A stretch of 64,000 bases of DNA, taken from contig NZ_CP008802.1 of NCBI RefSeq assembly GCF_000724605.1, forward strand, positions 1,798,001 through 1,862,000, in the 5' to 3' direction. This document shows positions 35,018 to 45,200 of the stretch, piece after piece (position 1 is the first letter of the stretch; each line of letters opens with the position of its first letter). The position numbers and the translations under genes were made by a program. Below the pieces are notes generated by a model. It had not been told where the DNA came from. It did not search any database and was given only the letters and a program-made list of their open reading frames with translations. This DNA is from Actinotignum schaalii (GTDB lineage: Bacteria; Actinomycetota; Actinomycetes; Actinomycetales; Actinomycetaceae).

Positions 35018-35305
35018 ATGACCGAGGTTCGTGCCCATTTTGGGGAACTCTCCGCGGGGGCGGCTGATATGGCTGCTCACGCTTCCCACATCGAGGCGGT
35101 GCTCGCGCAGCTCGATGCGCAAATACGCACCGCGATGGTGGATTGGGACGGGCAGTCTCAGGCAGCCTACGAAGCCGCGCAAACGCGGTGGCATGCCGCG
35201 GCCCGCTCTCTAAATGACATTTACGCGCGCATTGGCCAGCAGGTGGAATGTGCTTCGCAGAACTATCGCGCGGCTGACCGGGCGGTGGCTCGCCTCTTCG
35301 GGTAG
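35018..35305 (+). CDS. WXG100-like protein (EsxA/B type)
   Basis: Encodes 95 residues. The W-x-G turn is WDGQSQAAYEAAQTRW near residue 43, between two amphipathic helices. It probably forms a heterodimer with the product of 34549-34884. The ATG at 35018 follows GAAAGGA. No clear C-terminal Y-x-x-x-D/E export signal is seen, but the tail includes YRAADRAVARLFG. It is the second gene of the ESX locus, followed by the VaFE surface protein. Confidence 0.88.
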   Translation: MTEVRAHFGELSAGAADMAAHASHIEAVLAQLDAQIRTAMVDWDGQSQAAYEAAQTRWHAAARSLNDIYARIGQQVECASQNYRAADRAVARLFG

Positions 35306-35474
35306 GGCACGGCGGTTAGTGGCTGTTAGCGGCGGTAATTTTCCGCCTGCATGTCCGCCTGCATTTCCGCTCGCCCTGCGTTCGTTATGCATGCGCATTT
35401 GCCGTGCATGCAGTTTCATCATGGCTCTATTTCGTCATGTAAAAAATAATATTGTGAAAGGACTCGTATCCACC

Positions 35475-38400
35475 ATGGCAATAACCACGGGCCCGAAACC
35501 CACCCCACATGTGATTCGGGTATTTCTTGCTTTTCTCATGGTGTTCGCTTTGGCGGGCGCCGGTCTGTTCGGCGGCGCCGGAGCGCGCGCCGATTGGGAT
35601 CATTCTGTTGGCCGCGGCATCGAAATTAAAGGTGTAAATATTGTTGGCCACCTCCGCCTCGGCCCGCATTACGCGGAAACGCAATCAATTAACGGGGTGG
35701 CGGTGGAAGGCTATCCCATTTGGTGCATCCAAGCGAAATATGCCGATCCCGGCCCCGGGGAAATGGTCGATATTACGACTCTTACCGAATCCCGGGCGCT
35801 CGGGCCGGGGGAATTGCAGCTGAGCACCCCGCAAATGGCCTGGCTGCTCAACCGCTATGAAGGAAATACCACGGATGACCTCAACCTGGCTGCGTTGAGC
35901 TACCTCATCCACGTTAATTTCGAAAAGGAATACCCGGGGCGTCCGGGGCGGGCCCAAGAGACCGTGAACGAATTGGTGCAGGCGGTGCGCACCCAGCGTC
36001 CCGATATTGAGGAGCGGGCCCAGAGCTACGTGCGGGAAGCGCGCGCCAGCGCCGCCGTCGGCTACGTGAGCGGAATCGTGGAAGGCGAAGGGGACCGCAG
36101 CGGTGCCATCCGCGGTATCGGTGTGCACCCGGATGATTCCGAGGCGTGGCTGCCCGGAATTCCCGTGGTTATTACCCTCAGCGGCCCGGCGGTTTTTGAC
36201 GCGAGCGGAAGCGCAACCTGGAGCGGAGTGACCGATAGCAAACCGCTGGAGCTGGCCTGGTCGGCCACCGGCAACGGTCAGGTGAGCTATACAGCCGTTT
36301 TCGATACCCCGGTTCGCACCACCCTGACTATTTTCGGTGCTGATGGCACCGTTCAGGACACCATCACCTACGGCCACCGCCCGGTCAGCGATCCTCTCAC
36401 TCGCAATGTGCCGGGTCGCACCTGGGAAGTTATTTATGATTTCCAGCCGCTGGGCACCTCGAAGGTCAGCACCCGTCCTATTAATACCGACGGCGTTATT
36501 CGCGATACCCTCACCACCGCCGTCAAGGAGGATTACGGGGATGGGAAATGGACCCAGGTGAAGGGGAAAAATGTGCCCGTCACCTATCGGGCTACCGCCT
36601 ACTGGGCGGGCCGCACCACCCCGCAGCGCAGCGATACCGTTCCTGAAGGAGCCGAGGTTCTGGGTTCGGTCACGGTCCAGGCCAATGGCCCGGGGGAGAC
36701 TCTCACCGCGGAACTTTCCACCCCCAAACGCGGTTTCGTCACCTGGGTATGGGAGGTCCGCAAAAATGAGCAGGGGGAGAACTCCCGCTATATTCACGCC
36801 GATTGGGCTGATCATTACGGGCTCCCGGAGGAAACTTCCCGGGAAGAATTCCCCTTCCGGCCTCTCGGGGTATCTCACGTGGCTGAGGCGAAAGTGGTAG
36901 ATACCGGCACGGTCCTCAATGATACTTTCGTGGCCCGCGCGGATGAGAATTTCCGGGATGGGGAATGGAGCCGCCGCCCGGGAACGAACGGTTCTTTCGA
37001 TGACGGTCCCTATATTCCGGTTACTTACCGGGCCACCGCCTGGTATGTCTCACCCACGGCCGTTCCTGAGCCGGGCGTGGTCCCGGCCAGCTCGGAAAAA
37101 ATCGGGTCGGTGACGGTGGTGGCCGAAGGCCCGGGCCCGATCCGGGCAGAATTGAGCGAGCCGGTGAGCAAACCCGGAATGTACACCTGGGTGTGGGAAG
37201 TCCTCGCGGAGGACCAACCGGCCGAGTTCTTGCCCTGGATTGAGGCTGGCTGGTCGGATACGTTTGGGCTGGCCGATGAAACAACGTCGGTTCGCTACCC
37301 CGGGAAGATCGATTCGGCTCTCTCGATTCGCCAAACAAAGTCCGGCACCTACCTGGTTGATGATGTGTGGGTGAGCGGCCTGCCCGCCAACCATCCTGAT
37401 TTCACCGGCGGGGCCGGGTTTGGGGCCGATACCCAGACGCTCAGCCATACCCTGCTGTTCTTCCCGGAAGGCCAAGCGGTCACCGATGAGAACCGCGCGG
37501 CTGCCCGCCAGATCGGGAAGTCGGTGGTGCTTCCCGCCCGTAACGGTTTCTATCCGAGCGTGGGTGATCCGTCCTGGATTATGGAGCAGGATGAGGCCGG
37601 GGAGAACCTGCCGGGCACCTACGTGGTGGTGTCCGATTTCGCGGGTGATGACCGGGCGGCGCCGCTGGCCACCAGCGTCACCGATGTGACCGAGCAGTTC
37701 ACGGTCACCCGCGAACCTTCCCTCCACACCACTATGCACCACGAGGACACCCATATCGCGCCCAATACCGGCACCGTCACCCTGGTGGATACCGTGTCCT
37801 ACCAGCACGTGATTCCCGGTAAGGAATACGAGGTCCACGGGAAACTCTTGGATCCGGCCAGCGGTCAGCCGCTGCGCGACGCCAGTGGCAGCGAGCTCAC
37901 CAGCATCAGCCGTTTCGTGTCCGAGCACCCCAACGGTAGCGTCGAGGTGGTTTTTGAGGTCGACGCCGCAACTCTGGCCGGCACCAAGGTGGTGGCCACG
38001 GAAACTCTGCGCCAGGACGGGCGGGATATTGCCGTGCATGCTGACCTGAAGGACACCAACCAGACGGTGACCTTCACGCGCCTGGCCACCCGCGCCCGGG
38101 ATGGCTCTTCGAGTGCTGCTGATCATGCCGGCGGCAAAGATGGTGCGGCGGGTGCTGATGGTGCCGAGGGTGCACATGGTGTGGCGGGTGCTGATGGTGC
38201 CGAGGGTGCACATGGTGTGGCGGGTGCTGATGGTGCCGAGGGTGCACATGGCGCCGGCGGCGACCAGATTCTGAGCGCCACCGCGGACGCGGTGATCACC
38301 GATGAGGTATGCGAGCTCAGCGGAGCGCTTATTCCCGGGGAGACCTACCGGATCGAAACGGCCGCCATGTTCCCCGATGGGACGTCGGTGCTCGGGAAGG

Positions 38401-38798
38401 ATGGCACCCCGGTGCGCAAAGTCAGCGACTTCATTCCCGGTTCGCCCAGCGAATGCGCCCGCATCAAGTTGGACTTTGACGCGAGCGGCTTAGCTGGCCG
38501 CGAGGTGGTTCTTTTCGAATGGGTGTACCTGGGCGACCGACTCATTTCCGAACACACCGATCCGCTCGATAGCGAACAAACGGTTCGCTTCGAAGAACCA
38601 CCGGTACCTCCAACGACGCCGCCCGCTACGCCACCGACCACCCCGCCCACTACTCCGCCGGTTACGCCGCCGGCGCCTCCGGAGCTGCAACGCACCGGTG
38701 TGGCGCTCGCGGGCTGGCTCCTGGCCGGGCTCACCGCGCTCGCCGGTGGCTTGACCCTGCGCTACCGGGCCAATTCCCGTTCCAGCGCTACCCGCTAA
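35475..38798 (+). CDS. VaFE-repeat surface-anchored protein with LQRTG motif
   Basis: Encodes 1107 residues. Signal peptide about 1-39 (ARA site). A thioester-like domain follows (WCIQAKY near 82 and AALSYLIHVNF near 140), but it lacks a clear TQ partner. Repeated beta domains cover about 230-740, each ending in TYRATA and W-W-E. VaFE/T-Q ester domains at about 760-875 (VDTVSYQHVIPGKEY to NQTVTF) and 935-1040 (VVLFEWVYLGD to EQTVRF) flank a Gly-x-y linker. A Pro/Thr stalk ends in sortase-like LQRTG, a membrane helix and a basic tail. It is a stable adhesin-like wall protein. The start ATG has GAAAGGA 12 bases upstream. Confidence 0.88.
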   Translation: MAITTGPKPTPHVIRVFLAFLMVFALAGAGLFGGAGARADWDHSVGRGIEIKGVNIVGHLRLGPHYAETQSINGVAVEGYPIWCIQAKYADPGPGEMVDITTLTESRALGPGELQLSTPQMAWLLNRYEGNTTDDLNLAALSYLIHVNFEKEYPGRPGRAQETVNELVQAVRTQRPDIEERAQSYVREARASAAVGYVSGIVEGEGDRSGAIRGIGVHPDDSEAWLPGIPVVITLSGPAVFDASGSATWSGVTDSKPLELAWSATGNGQVSYTAVFDTPVRTTLTIFGADGTVQDTITYGHRPVSDPLTRNVPGRTWEVIYDFQPLGTSKVSTRPINTDGVIRDTLTTAVKEDYGDGKWTQVKGKNVPVTYRATAYWAGRTTPQRSDTVPEGAEVLGSVTVQANGPGETLTAELSTPKRGFVTWVWEVRKNEQGENSRYIHADWADHYGLPEETSREEFPFRPLGVSHVAEAKVVDTGTVLNDTFVARADENFRDGEWSRRPGTNGSFDDGPYIPVTYRATAWYVSPTAVPEPGVVPASSEKIGSVTVVAEGPGPIRAELSEPVSKPGMYTWVWEVLAEDQPAEFLPWIEAGWSDTFGLADETTSVRYPGKIDSALSIRQTKSGTYLVDDVWVSGLPANHPDFTGGAGFGADTQTLSHTLLFFPEGQAVTDENRAAARQIGKSVVLPARNGFYPSVGDPSWIMEQDEAGENLPGTYVVVSDFAGDDRAAPLATSVTDVTEQFTVTREPSLHTTMHHEDTHIAPNTGTVTLVDTVSYQHVIPGKEYEVHGKLLDPASGQPLRDASGSELTSISRFVSEHPNGSVEVVFEVDAATLAGTKVVATETLRQDGRDIAVHADLKDTNQTVTFTRLATRARDGSSSAADHAGGKDGAAGADGAEGAHGVAGADGAEGAHGVAGADGAEGAHGAGGDQILSATADAVITDEVCELSGALIPGETYRIETAAMFPDGTSVLGKDGTPVRKVSDFIPGSPSECARIKLDFDASGLAGREVVLFEWVYLGDRLISEHTDPLDSEQTVRFEEPPVPPTTPPATPPTTPPTTPPVTPPAPPELQRTGVALAGWLLAGLTALAGGLTLRYRANSRSSATR
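38148..38255. repeat. Three 36-bp repeats encoding a Gly-x-y linker
   Basis: Units start at 38148, 38184 and 38220, nearly identical in DNA. They encode GADGAEGAHGVA, so the linker has a collagen-like Gly every third residue but no proline. The unit length allows in-frame expansion and contraction. The linker joins the two VaFE domains. Confidence 0.9.
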
Positions 38799-38844
38799 AT
38801 CCGGGATAACTAGCCACTAACTATCTCCAACGTATGTCACTCAC

Positions 38845-38886
38845 AGCCCGGGCCGGGGAGGAAAAATCCTCTCCCCGGCCCGGGCT
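38845..38886. terminator. Strong 16-bp hairpin between the surface protein and eccB
   Basis: AGCCCGGGCCGGGGAG is perfectly complementary to 38871-38886, with a ten-base A-rich loop. It separates the convergent surface-protein and eccB genes and can terminate both. Confidence 0.85.
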
Positions 38887-38983
38887 TATGTGCGCGCGAA
38901 ATAATGAGCACACGGCGGTTTATAAGCGATGGCTAGTACTGGGTGAGCCAGGCTGTGGCTGTGAAGGAGCGCGTCCTGGTTAT

Positions 38984-40429
38984 TCACGGCCGGTGCCGGG
39001 TGCAGGCAGCAATATCGATCCGGGCGGTACCGCCAGGATCGGTGCAGAGCGCATCGACGGAAAGAACCGCGGCCGGCTCGGGAAGCAAGGAGCGCCAGGC
39101 AGGCGGGAGCTCAAGCGGAGTGATGTTCTCCCAATTCGCGGTCCGGCGCAGCCGGTCAAGATCGGCGATGTCGACCAGGGTGCTTCCCTGGAGCAGGGCG
39201 GCACGCCCCGCATCCGTGCCGGCCACGAGCACGGCGCCGCTGGGCGGCACCTGGGATTCAGGTGCGTGCACCAGGAACGAGCGTCCCGCGTGGAAAGCCG
39301 CGCATACTCGCGCGGAGCCGGGCTGCGCGGCATCGGGAGTTGGGTGCGAAGTGGTAGCGGAACCATGCTCGGAAGCGATACCGGCAGTCGTACCAGCAGT
39401 CGGGTCGGAAGCTGGAGTGGTGAGCGCGCTGAGATCAGCGGGCCAGCCGTCTCCGGGGCCGGTTTCACGAAAACTAAGATGGGCGCGAGCTGCCGGATTA
39501 AGGGCGTATACCCGCGCTCGGGCACTGTGCTCGGAGAGCCGATACAGGTGGAACGCGGTGGGGGAGAGCGGTTCGAGCACCCCGCCTGAGCTGATCAGGA
39601 ACCAGGTGCGGGTGCCATCACTTCCAGCAAAAGCAACCAGGTCACCGACCCGTGCCTCCCCGATACCGGGAAGATACCCGGCCGGCTCGCCAGCAGCGGG
39701 AACCTGGACCGGCGTAAGGGTCCGGCCCTCCGCCCAGAGTTCCACCCAAACAGGCGGCGCCTCAAACACCGGCACGCTCGGAAACTCACTACGGAAAGCG
39801 GCTTCCGGAATATCCACCCGGTAGCGCTGGCCGGCAGCAATCAGCCACAAACCACTCGATGTTCGCACCAGCACCGCCCCACCGAATTCAGGGAGTGGGG
39901 CTGAGGCAGCCAGGGATAGCGGCACGGTCGTGCCCTGCGTATTTTCTCTGGCGTTCTCCCGTGGCTCTGTAACAGTCGCGGGGCAGACCACCAGCCACGG
40001 GTCACGCAGCTCGGCTGCGCTCGGTAAAGAATCGGGAGCACCCGGAATTCCCACCGGTACCCCGCGCGGTACATCTGCGAGCCGGGCAGCCGGGATCACA
40101 TGGGTCCTCACGCCTTCCGGATATAAAAGGTAAGCGCCAGCCAGGGTGGTGAGGGGGTGGAGAATTCCACCGGAACTGAGATAGCGCGCCCCACTCTCCG
40201 CAGCGATCATGATCGCGCCATCTTCCCAGCTGTCGGGAAGTTGCGGTGAGATTGCCCGCGCTGCCCCGGTACCGGCCGCGGTTACCAGGGCAAGCCCAAG
40301 TGCTCCGGCCAGCCCTGCTAATCCCGGGCGGGGAGCTTCCTCATGAGCCGGCAGCCCCCACCACAACGCGCCCGCAATGCTGCGGCGCCGAAAACGGCGG
40401 GAACTCATAATAGTGCGCGCGTTTACCAT
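38984..40429 (-). CDS. eccB: Type VII secretion protein EccB
   Basis: Encodes 481 residues. The short N-terminal cytoplasmic part has SSRRFRRRSIAGALWWG, one membrane helix is at about 35-60, and a large extracellular domain follows. That domain has repeated strands, including YLSSGGILHPLTTLAGAYLL and GDLVAFAGSDGTRTWFLISSGGVLEPLS. EccB is the periplasmic-side core of the ESX complex. The two cysteines near 410 and 475 could form a disulfide. It overlaps the eccD stop by seven bases, and the pair is transcribed away from eccC. Confidence 0.9.
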   Translation of the reverse strand: MVNARTIMSSRRFRRRSIAGALWWGLPAHEEAPRPGLAGLAGALGLALVTAAGTGAARAISPQLPDSWEDGAIMIAAESGARYLSSGGILHPLTTLAGAYLLYPEGVRTHVIPAARLADVPRGVPVGIPGAPDSLPSAAELRDPWLVVCPATVTEPRENARENTQGTTVPLSLAASAPLPEFGGAVLVRTSSGLWLIAAGQRYRVDIPEAAFRSEFPSVPVFEAPPVWVELWAEGRTLTPVQVPAAGEPAGYLPGIGEARVGDLVAFAGSDGTRTWFLISSGGVLEPLSPTAFHLYRLSEHSARARVYALNPAARAHLSFRETGPGDGWPADLSALTTPASDPTAGTTAGIASEHGSATTSHPTPDAAQPGSARVCAAFHAGRSFLVHAPESQVPPSGAVLVAGTDAGRAALLQGSTLVDIADLDRLRRTANWENITPLELPPAWRSLLPEPAAVLSVDALCTDPGGTARIDIAACTRHRP

Positions 40430-41874
40430 GGGCTGACCGCAATAACTATCCCGGCGCCAAGCAGCGCGGTAAGAATCTGCTCGGCGATCTCAACCCTCCG
40501 GATGAGAAGAAGCTGAGCCTCGGAACGCACGCCACGGCCCCGATATTCGGTAGCCCCCAGGGGTTTCAGGGGCTCCAAGTTCTCCAGTGTTTCCAGATGG
40601 CTCAAATACCCGAGGAACAGAGCGGGAATACTCACCAGCGCCGGAGCCACCAGGCAAGCAAGAAGAACCGGTGCTGCGTGCGCTGCTGGGTTCCGCATGG
40701 CCAGCACGCAGAGCTCCACATCAAGAAGAAGGAAGAAACCAAGCCGAAGTACAAACGCGGCGTCGGCGCGCATACTTATAGCACGCAACCCGAGCACAGT
40801 TACTGCCGCGCCGCATATGGCCGCGCTGAGAATATTTGGGCGGTAGGCCAGCGGTAGCAGCGCGGCGATCACGAAGACCGTGCCGGCTTCACCGCCCAGG
40901 GTGCGGAGGGTGAGGATGCGGGCCCAGTTTTCCGGGCTGCGCTCCGCGGGTAAATCCGCCATGCCACCGCCAGCGGCGGGAAGCTCCGGCGGGGGCGCGC
41001 TCAACCGCAAGATAATCGGCGCAATCAGGCGGACCGTGCAGACCAAGGCCACCACGATCACGAGGGCGGCCGGCTCGGCAAGCCGGGCGTGAAGCAGGAC
41101 GCTGCCGCCCCACGCCAGCAAACCAAGTGCCCAGCTCAACAGCATGCTGCGGCCTCCCGTCGCGGGAACGACCGCGCGGGAGAGCAACGCGATGATGATG
41201 AGAAGGCCCCCGGCTGCAATCCCACGGGCTCCCGCACCGGGCAAAACCAGCGGAGCGGCGCGCCACCCGCAGGCTGCCCCCGCCCAGCCACTGGCTGCGA
41301 GCAGCGCTAATACCACCAGCTGCGCCCGCGTGCTCGCCCCGGGGCCTTCCCGCCGGCGAGCACGCACCCAATTCACCCGGGCAAGACCGAGGAAAACAAG
41401 CGCGAGCCCGGCCAGCACGGGAAGCGCGAGCGCGTGGGGGAGCGCGGCCCGCGCGGTATATCCGGCCAGGCCCAGCCCGCATACCACCACCAGTACCGTG
41501 GCACAGGTGCGGAGTGCGGCTGAGGAAAGTTCACCGCGCTCATGCAAGGTGGAATGGCGGATACGACTGAGAACCGGGTCGCTACGCAGCGGCGAGGGCG
41601 GCGCGGGTCCGTCAATAAAAAGGCAGATTCCGGGGGAGAGCAGGTCCCCTGCCGGCAGGCTCGGATCCAGCCGTTGCCCGGTGGCGGTACGAACCGTCCA
41701 GCTGGGATCCGCAAAATCCGGGGCGAGGAAGCGCAACACCTCGGGAATAAGCGCCGCTAGTGAGAGCGAACTGGCCAGCTCGAATTCGCCGCGCTGCCCC
41801 GCGCAATGCACGCAGACGGGAATCGCAATATCCGCCGGTTGCGTGCCGCGTGATTCTGTTAGTTCTTCGGCCAT
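40423..41874 (-). CDS. eccD: Type VII secretion integral membrane protein EccD
   Basis: Encodes 483 residues. A ubiquitin-like YukD domain covers about 15-95 (IAIPVCVHCAGQRGEFELA, ICLFIDG), followed by about eleven membrane helices to the C-terminus. EccD forms the membrane pore barrel of ESX systems. The ATG at 41874 follows AAAGGAG. The promoter must lie in the shared region 41875-42207 with eccC. No EccE and no mycosin are next to it. Confidence 0.92.
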   Translation of the reverse strand: MAEELTESRGTQPADIAIPVCVHCAGQRGEFELASSLSLAALIPEVLRFLAPDFADPSWTVRTATGQRLDPSLPAGDLLSPGICLFIDGPAPPSPLRSDPVLSRIRHSTLHERGELSSAALRTCATVLVVVCGLGLAGYTARAALPHALALPVLAGLALVFLGLARVNWVRARRREGPGASTRAQLVVLALLAASGWAGAACGWRAAPLVLPGAGARGIAAGGLLIIIALLSRAVVPATGGRSMLLSWALGLLAWGGSVLLHARLAEPAALVIVVALVCTVRLIAPIILRLSAPPPELPAAGGGMADLPAERSPENWARILTLRTLGGEAGTVFVIAALLPLAYRPNILSAAICGAAVTVLGLRAISMRADAAFVLRLGFFLLLDVELCVLAMRNPAAHAAPVLLACLVAPALVSIPALFLGYLSHLETLENLEPLKPLGATEYRGRGVRSEAQLLLIRRVEIAEQILTALLGAGIVIAVSPW

Positions 41875-42054
41875 ATGCTCTCCTTTCTGCGTTCTTACGT
41901 GAGCGCCGCCCGCCTACCCGCCCCGGTCGCTTACCCGAGCACTCGCCCGCCCGGCGCGCAGCATACCGCCCGGCATACCTGCCGCAGCCCACCTGCTCTA
42001 CCGCAGCCGCGGGGTGAGGGCACGGTATCAAGAAGGCCGCAACCTGACCAGAGC

Positions 42055-42137
42055 TCATCCACAGGCCAAAGAGTTATCCACAAGCCCGGCTGGTCCTGCG
42101 CGAGAGAAATGCGTCGTCGTACCAAAGCTGTGGATAA
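42055..42137. promoter_or_regulatory. Three DnaA boxes in the eccD-eccC divergent promoter region
   Basis: TCATCCACA at 42055-42063 has one mismatch. TTATCCACA at 42074-42082 and its complement at 42129-42137 are both perfect. They lie in the 333-base gap 41875-42207 between the divergent eccD and eccC genes. The gap also holds one ACGACGACGC word (42111-42120, minus orientation) and the eccC ribosome-binding site. No promoter boxes are obvious. Dense DnaA sites here suggest DnaA-linked control of the secretion genes. Confidence 0.55.
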
Positions 42138-42207
42138 CGGTTCGCCAAGAAGCCGAACCCCCGCTAGGGTGTGCCGGAAGGAGAGCGCGCTCGCGAAAGG
42201 AGGAGTC

Positions 42208-45200
42208 GTGGAGGCCCTGAGCATTCCCGCGCCGCCCGCGTGTTATCGCGGCAGCGGGCAGAAAATGAGCGTCGTCATGTTCCTTCCCGCGCTGCTATCC
42301 GTGGTGATGCTCGTGATTCTCACGTCCACCACCCGGCGCTCTCCCCATCTGCTTCTCCTCATGGGAACGCTCGGGGTTCTCATGTTCACGCTCGCGCTGC
42401 TCAACGTGGTCCTGGGGCTGAGGCGCAATGCCGGGGAACGTGACGGCGCGCGGCGCGACTACCTCGCCGCCCTGGCCAGGTGCGAAGCCGAAGCCGCCCG
42501 CATGGTGGAGGCTTGCGCTCGCGAGGAAGCGCAACGCTATCCGGCCCCGCTCGTGCTCCCGCTGCGCCTGGGCCGCGGCATGCCACCGCCACCGGGGCCG
42601 ATTCGGGTGGGGCAGGCGCTGCTCGCGCCGCCATATTCCGTCACACTCGCGGAGGACCCTCCGGGGGAGCGCGACGACGCCGCCCTCCGGGCGCGGGACC
42701 GCTGTGCCACGGAGGTGCAGCGCCCGATCCCCGGCCCCGCACTCCTCGACCTGCCCTCGTATTCCACCGTGACGGTGAACGGGGCGGCGGCCTGGGCCTG
42801 GGTGCGGGCGCTCCTCTGCCAGCTCGCGGCGAGCGTTCCGCCTGGTGATCTCGCTATTATCCCGGGCGATCATGTACCCGCGGCCGAGGCGGGCTGGCTC
42901 AATTGGTTGCCCCCGTACACCGTTTCGGAGGCGGGGCCCGGAAAGGCCATACACCTTATTATTAAGGGGCCTTCCGGGGAAGTCGGATCGCTCGGACCGT
43001 CAGGATCGCGCGGGGTGGCCGCGCTCCCGGAGTTCACCGGGGAACCCGCCCGCATCACTTTGCATGTCCGGGACAAACCAGAGCGCGAAAACTCGCATCC
43101 GGAAGAAGCTGGCCCGCCTGATCGACCCCGCGTGCTCGCACGCAATTGGCCTGCCCAGCGCGAGCCGGGTCCGCTTCCCGAACCCGGCAGTCTCGTCGCA
43201 CTTGTGGATTATCCGGAGGATGCCGAGCCAGCACATCTCAGCCTCGCCGATAGTACCGGGGTGCGCCGGGGGATTCCCGATCTGCTTGATCTGGACGGAG
43301 CGGCTTACTGCGCCCGGGCGCTCTACCGGGCTCGCGGCTCGGCTTCGCAGGATGCCACCGGCGCGCAGGGTTTCGCGAAGCTGCTCGGATTGCCATCCCT
43401 CACGCCGCAACCCGTTTCGCCGCACGCCTCGCCGCCCGTTCCGCAGTCCTCCGCGCCGCAGCTCCCCGGTTCACCTTCTCCAGCTCACCGCCCGGCCGCC
43501 ACCTTGCGCGTGCCCCTCGGGCTCGATCCGCAGGGCGCCCCGGTGTGGCTCGATCTCAACGAGGCCGCAGCCGGTGGGATGGGCCCGCACGGTCTGCTCG
43601 TGGGCGCGACCGGCTCCGGGAAATCGGAGCTGCTGCGCACGCTCCTCCTCGGGCTCTGCCTCACCCATTCACCTGAACAGCTCAACCTGGTCCTGATCGA
43701 TTACAAGGGCGGGGCGAGTTTCCATCCTTTCGCCGAGCTGCCCCATACCGCGGCCCTGGTCACCAACCTGGAACGCGATAGCTCCCTGAGCGAGCGCATG
43801 GAGGAAACTCTGCGCGGGGAAATGAACCGCCGCCAACACCTGCTCGCCGAGCACGGCCAGCACTCCCACCTGGGAGAATACGAGGCGGCACGCGCTCGCG
43901 GCGCCCACACCGGCCCGCTTCTCGCGCCACTCCTTATTATTATTGACGAATTCGCCGAGCTCCTGGCCGACCACCCCGATCTCATCGACACCATCGTCGC
44001 CATCGGCCGCCTGGGCCGCTCGCTCGGCATCCACCTGCTGCTCGCCACCCAGCGCCTGGACGAAGGCCGGTTGCGCGGCCTGGATTCCCACCTGTCCTAC
44101 CGCATCGCGTTGCGCACTTTTTCCGAGTACGAATCCCGCGCGGTCATCGGCACCCCGGCGGCCGCCCACCTCCCGCCCCAGCCCGGTTGCGGATTCCTCG
44201 CCTGCGGCGGCGCGCCGCATCGCTTCACCGGGTTTTATGTTTCTGCGCCGCTCGCGGCCCGGCCGGCTCAGGTCCCCGCGGTACGACGACGCAGCTCCGA
44301 GCCACCGGCCACTCCGCCCACTCATGCAGTTCTCGGGCGAGGCACGGCTCAGACCGGGCCTTCCATACTTACCGCGGCGCTCGAACCGCTGCGGGGGACC
44401 GGGCCGCGCGCCCACCCGATCTGGTTGGAGCCGCTCACCCGCCCGAGCCACCTCACCGAGCTGATCGCGGTGCGTACCTCAGCCCGGTTTGGGATATATG
44501 CGCCCAGCCAGCGCGCCGCCCCGCTCCGGCTCACGCTCGGCGAGCGCGATCTTCCGCTGCTGCAACGCCGCGAAGCACTCCATATTGATCTCGCAGATTC
44601 TCATCTTCTGGTGCTCGGTGCACCGGGAGCCGGATGCAATGAAGCCCTGCGGACCATTGCCGGGGCCTTGGCGCTGGGATATACCCCGACCGAAGCGCAG
44701 TACGCGCTGTGCGATGCTTCGGGGGCCGAGCTCGCCGAGCTTATTAATATTCCGCATATGTGTTTCCGGGTCGATCATTCCGAACCGGAGCGGATGCGCG
44801 CCGGAGTGGTTGAGTTGAGGAATATGCTTCGCGCTCGCGAAGCCGCACGCAGCGGGGAATCGCCCAGCTCTGATCCTTTCGGAGAAATATTTATTTTCCT
44901 GCGCGGCTGGTCAGCGCTGCGGGCGCGCCCCGAACTGGACGAGCCGCTCACGGAACTCATTGAGCGCGGCCCGGCCAGCCGCATCCACATTATTACCACG
45001 GCTGCCCGCCCCACCGAGATCCCCGCGCACCTGCGCGATTTCTTCACTACCCGGTTGGAGCTGCGCCTGGCTGATCCCTATGATTCCCATGCCCCGCACC
45101 GGCGCGCGGTCACCGTGCCGGTGGGCTGCCCGGGCCGGGGGATAACTCCGGCCGGGGAACATTTTATGCTCGCCACCACCCAGCTGCACTCCACTCGCTC

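Noticed and set aside
35685-38249. Two long open frames antisense to the VaFE gene
   Set aside because: They have no start signals or domains, and the repeats explain the open frame.
34411-42137. Chromosomal replication origin
   Set aside because: DnaA boxes are few and no dnaA, dnaN, recF or AT-rich unwinding region is present.
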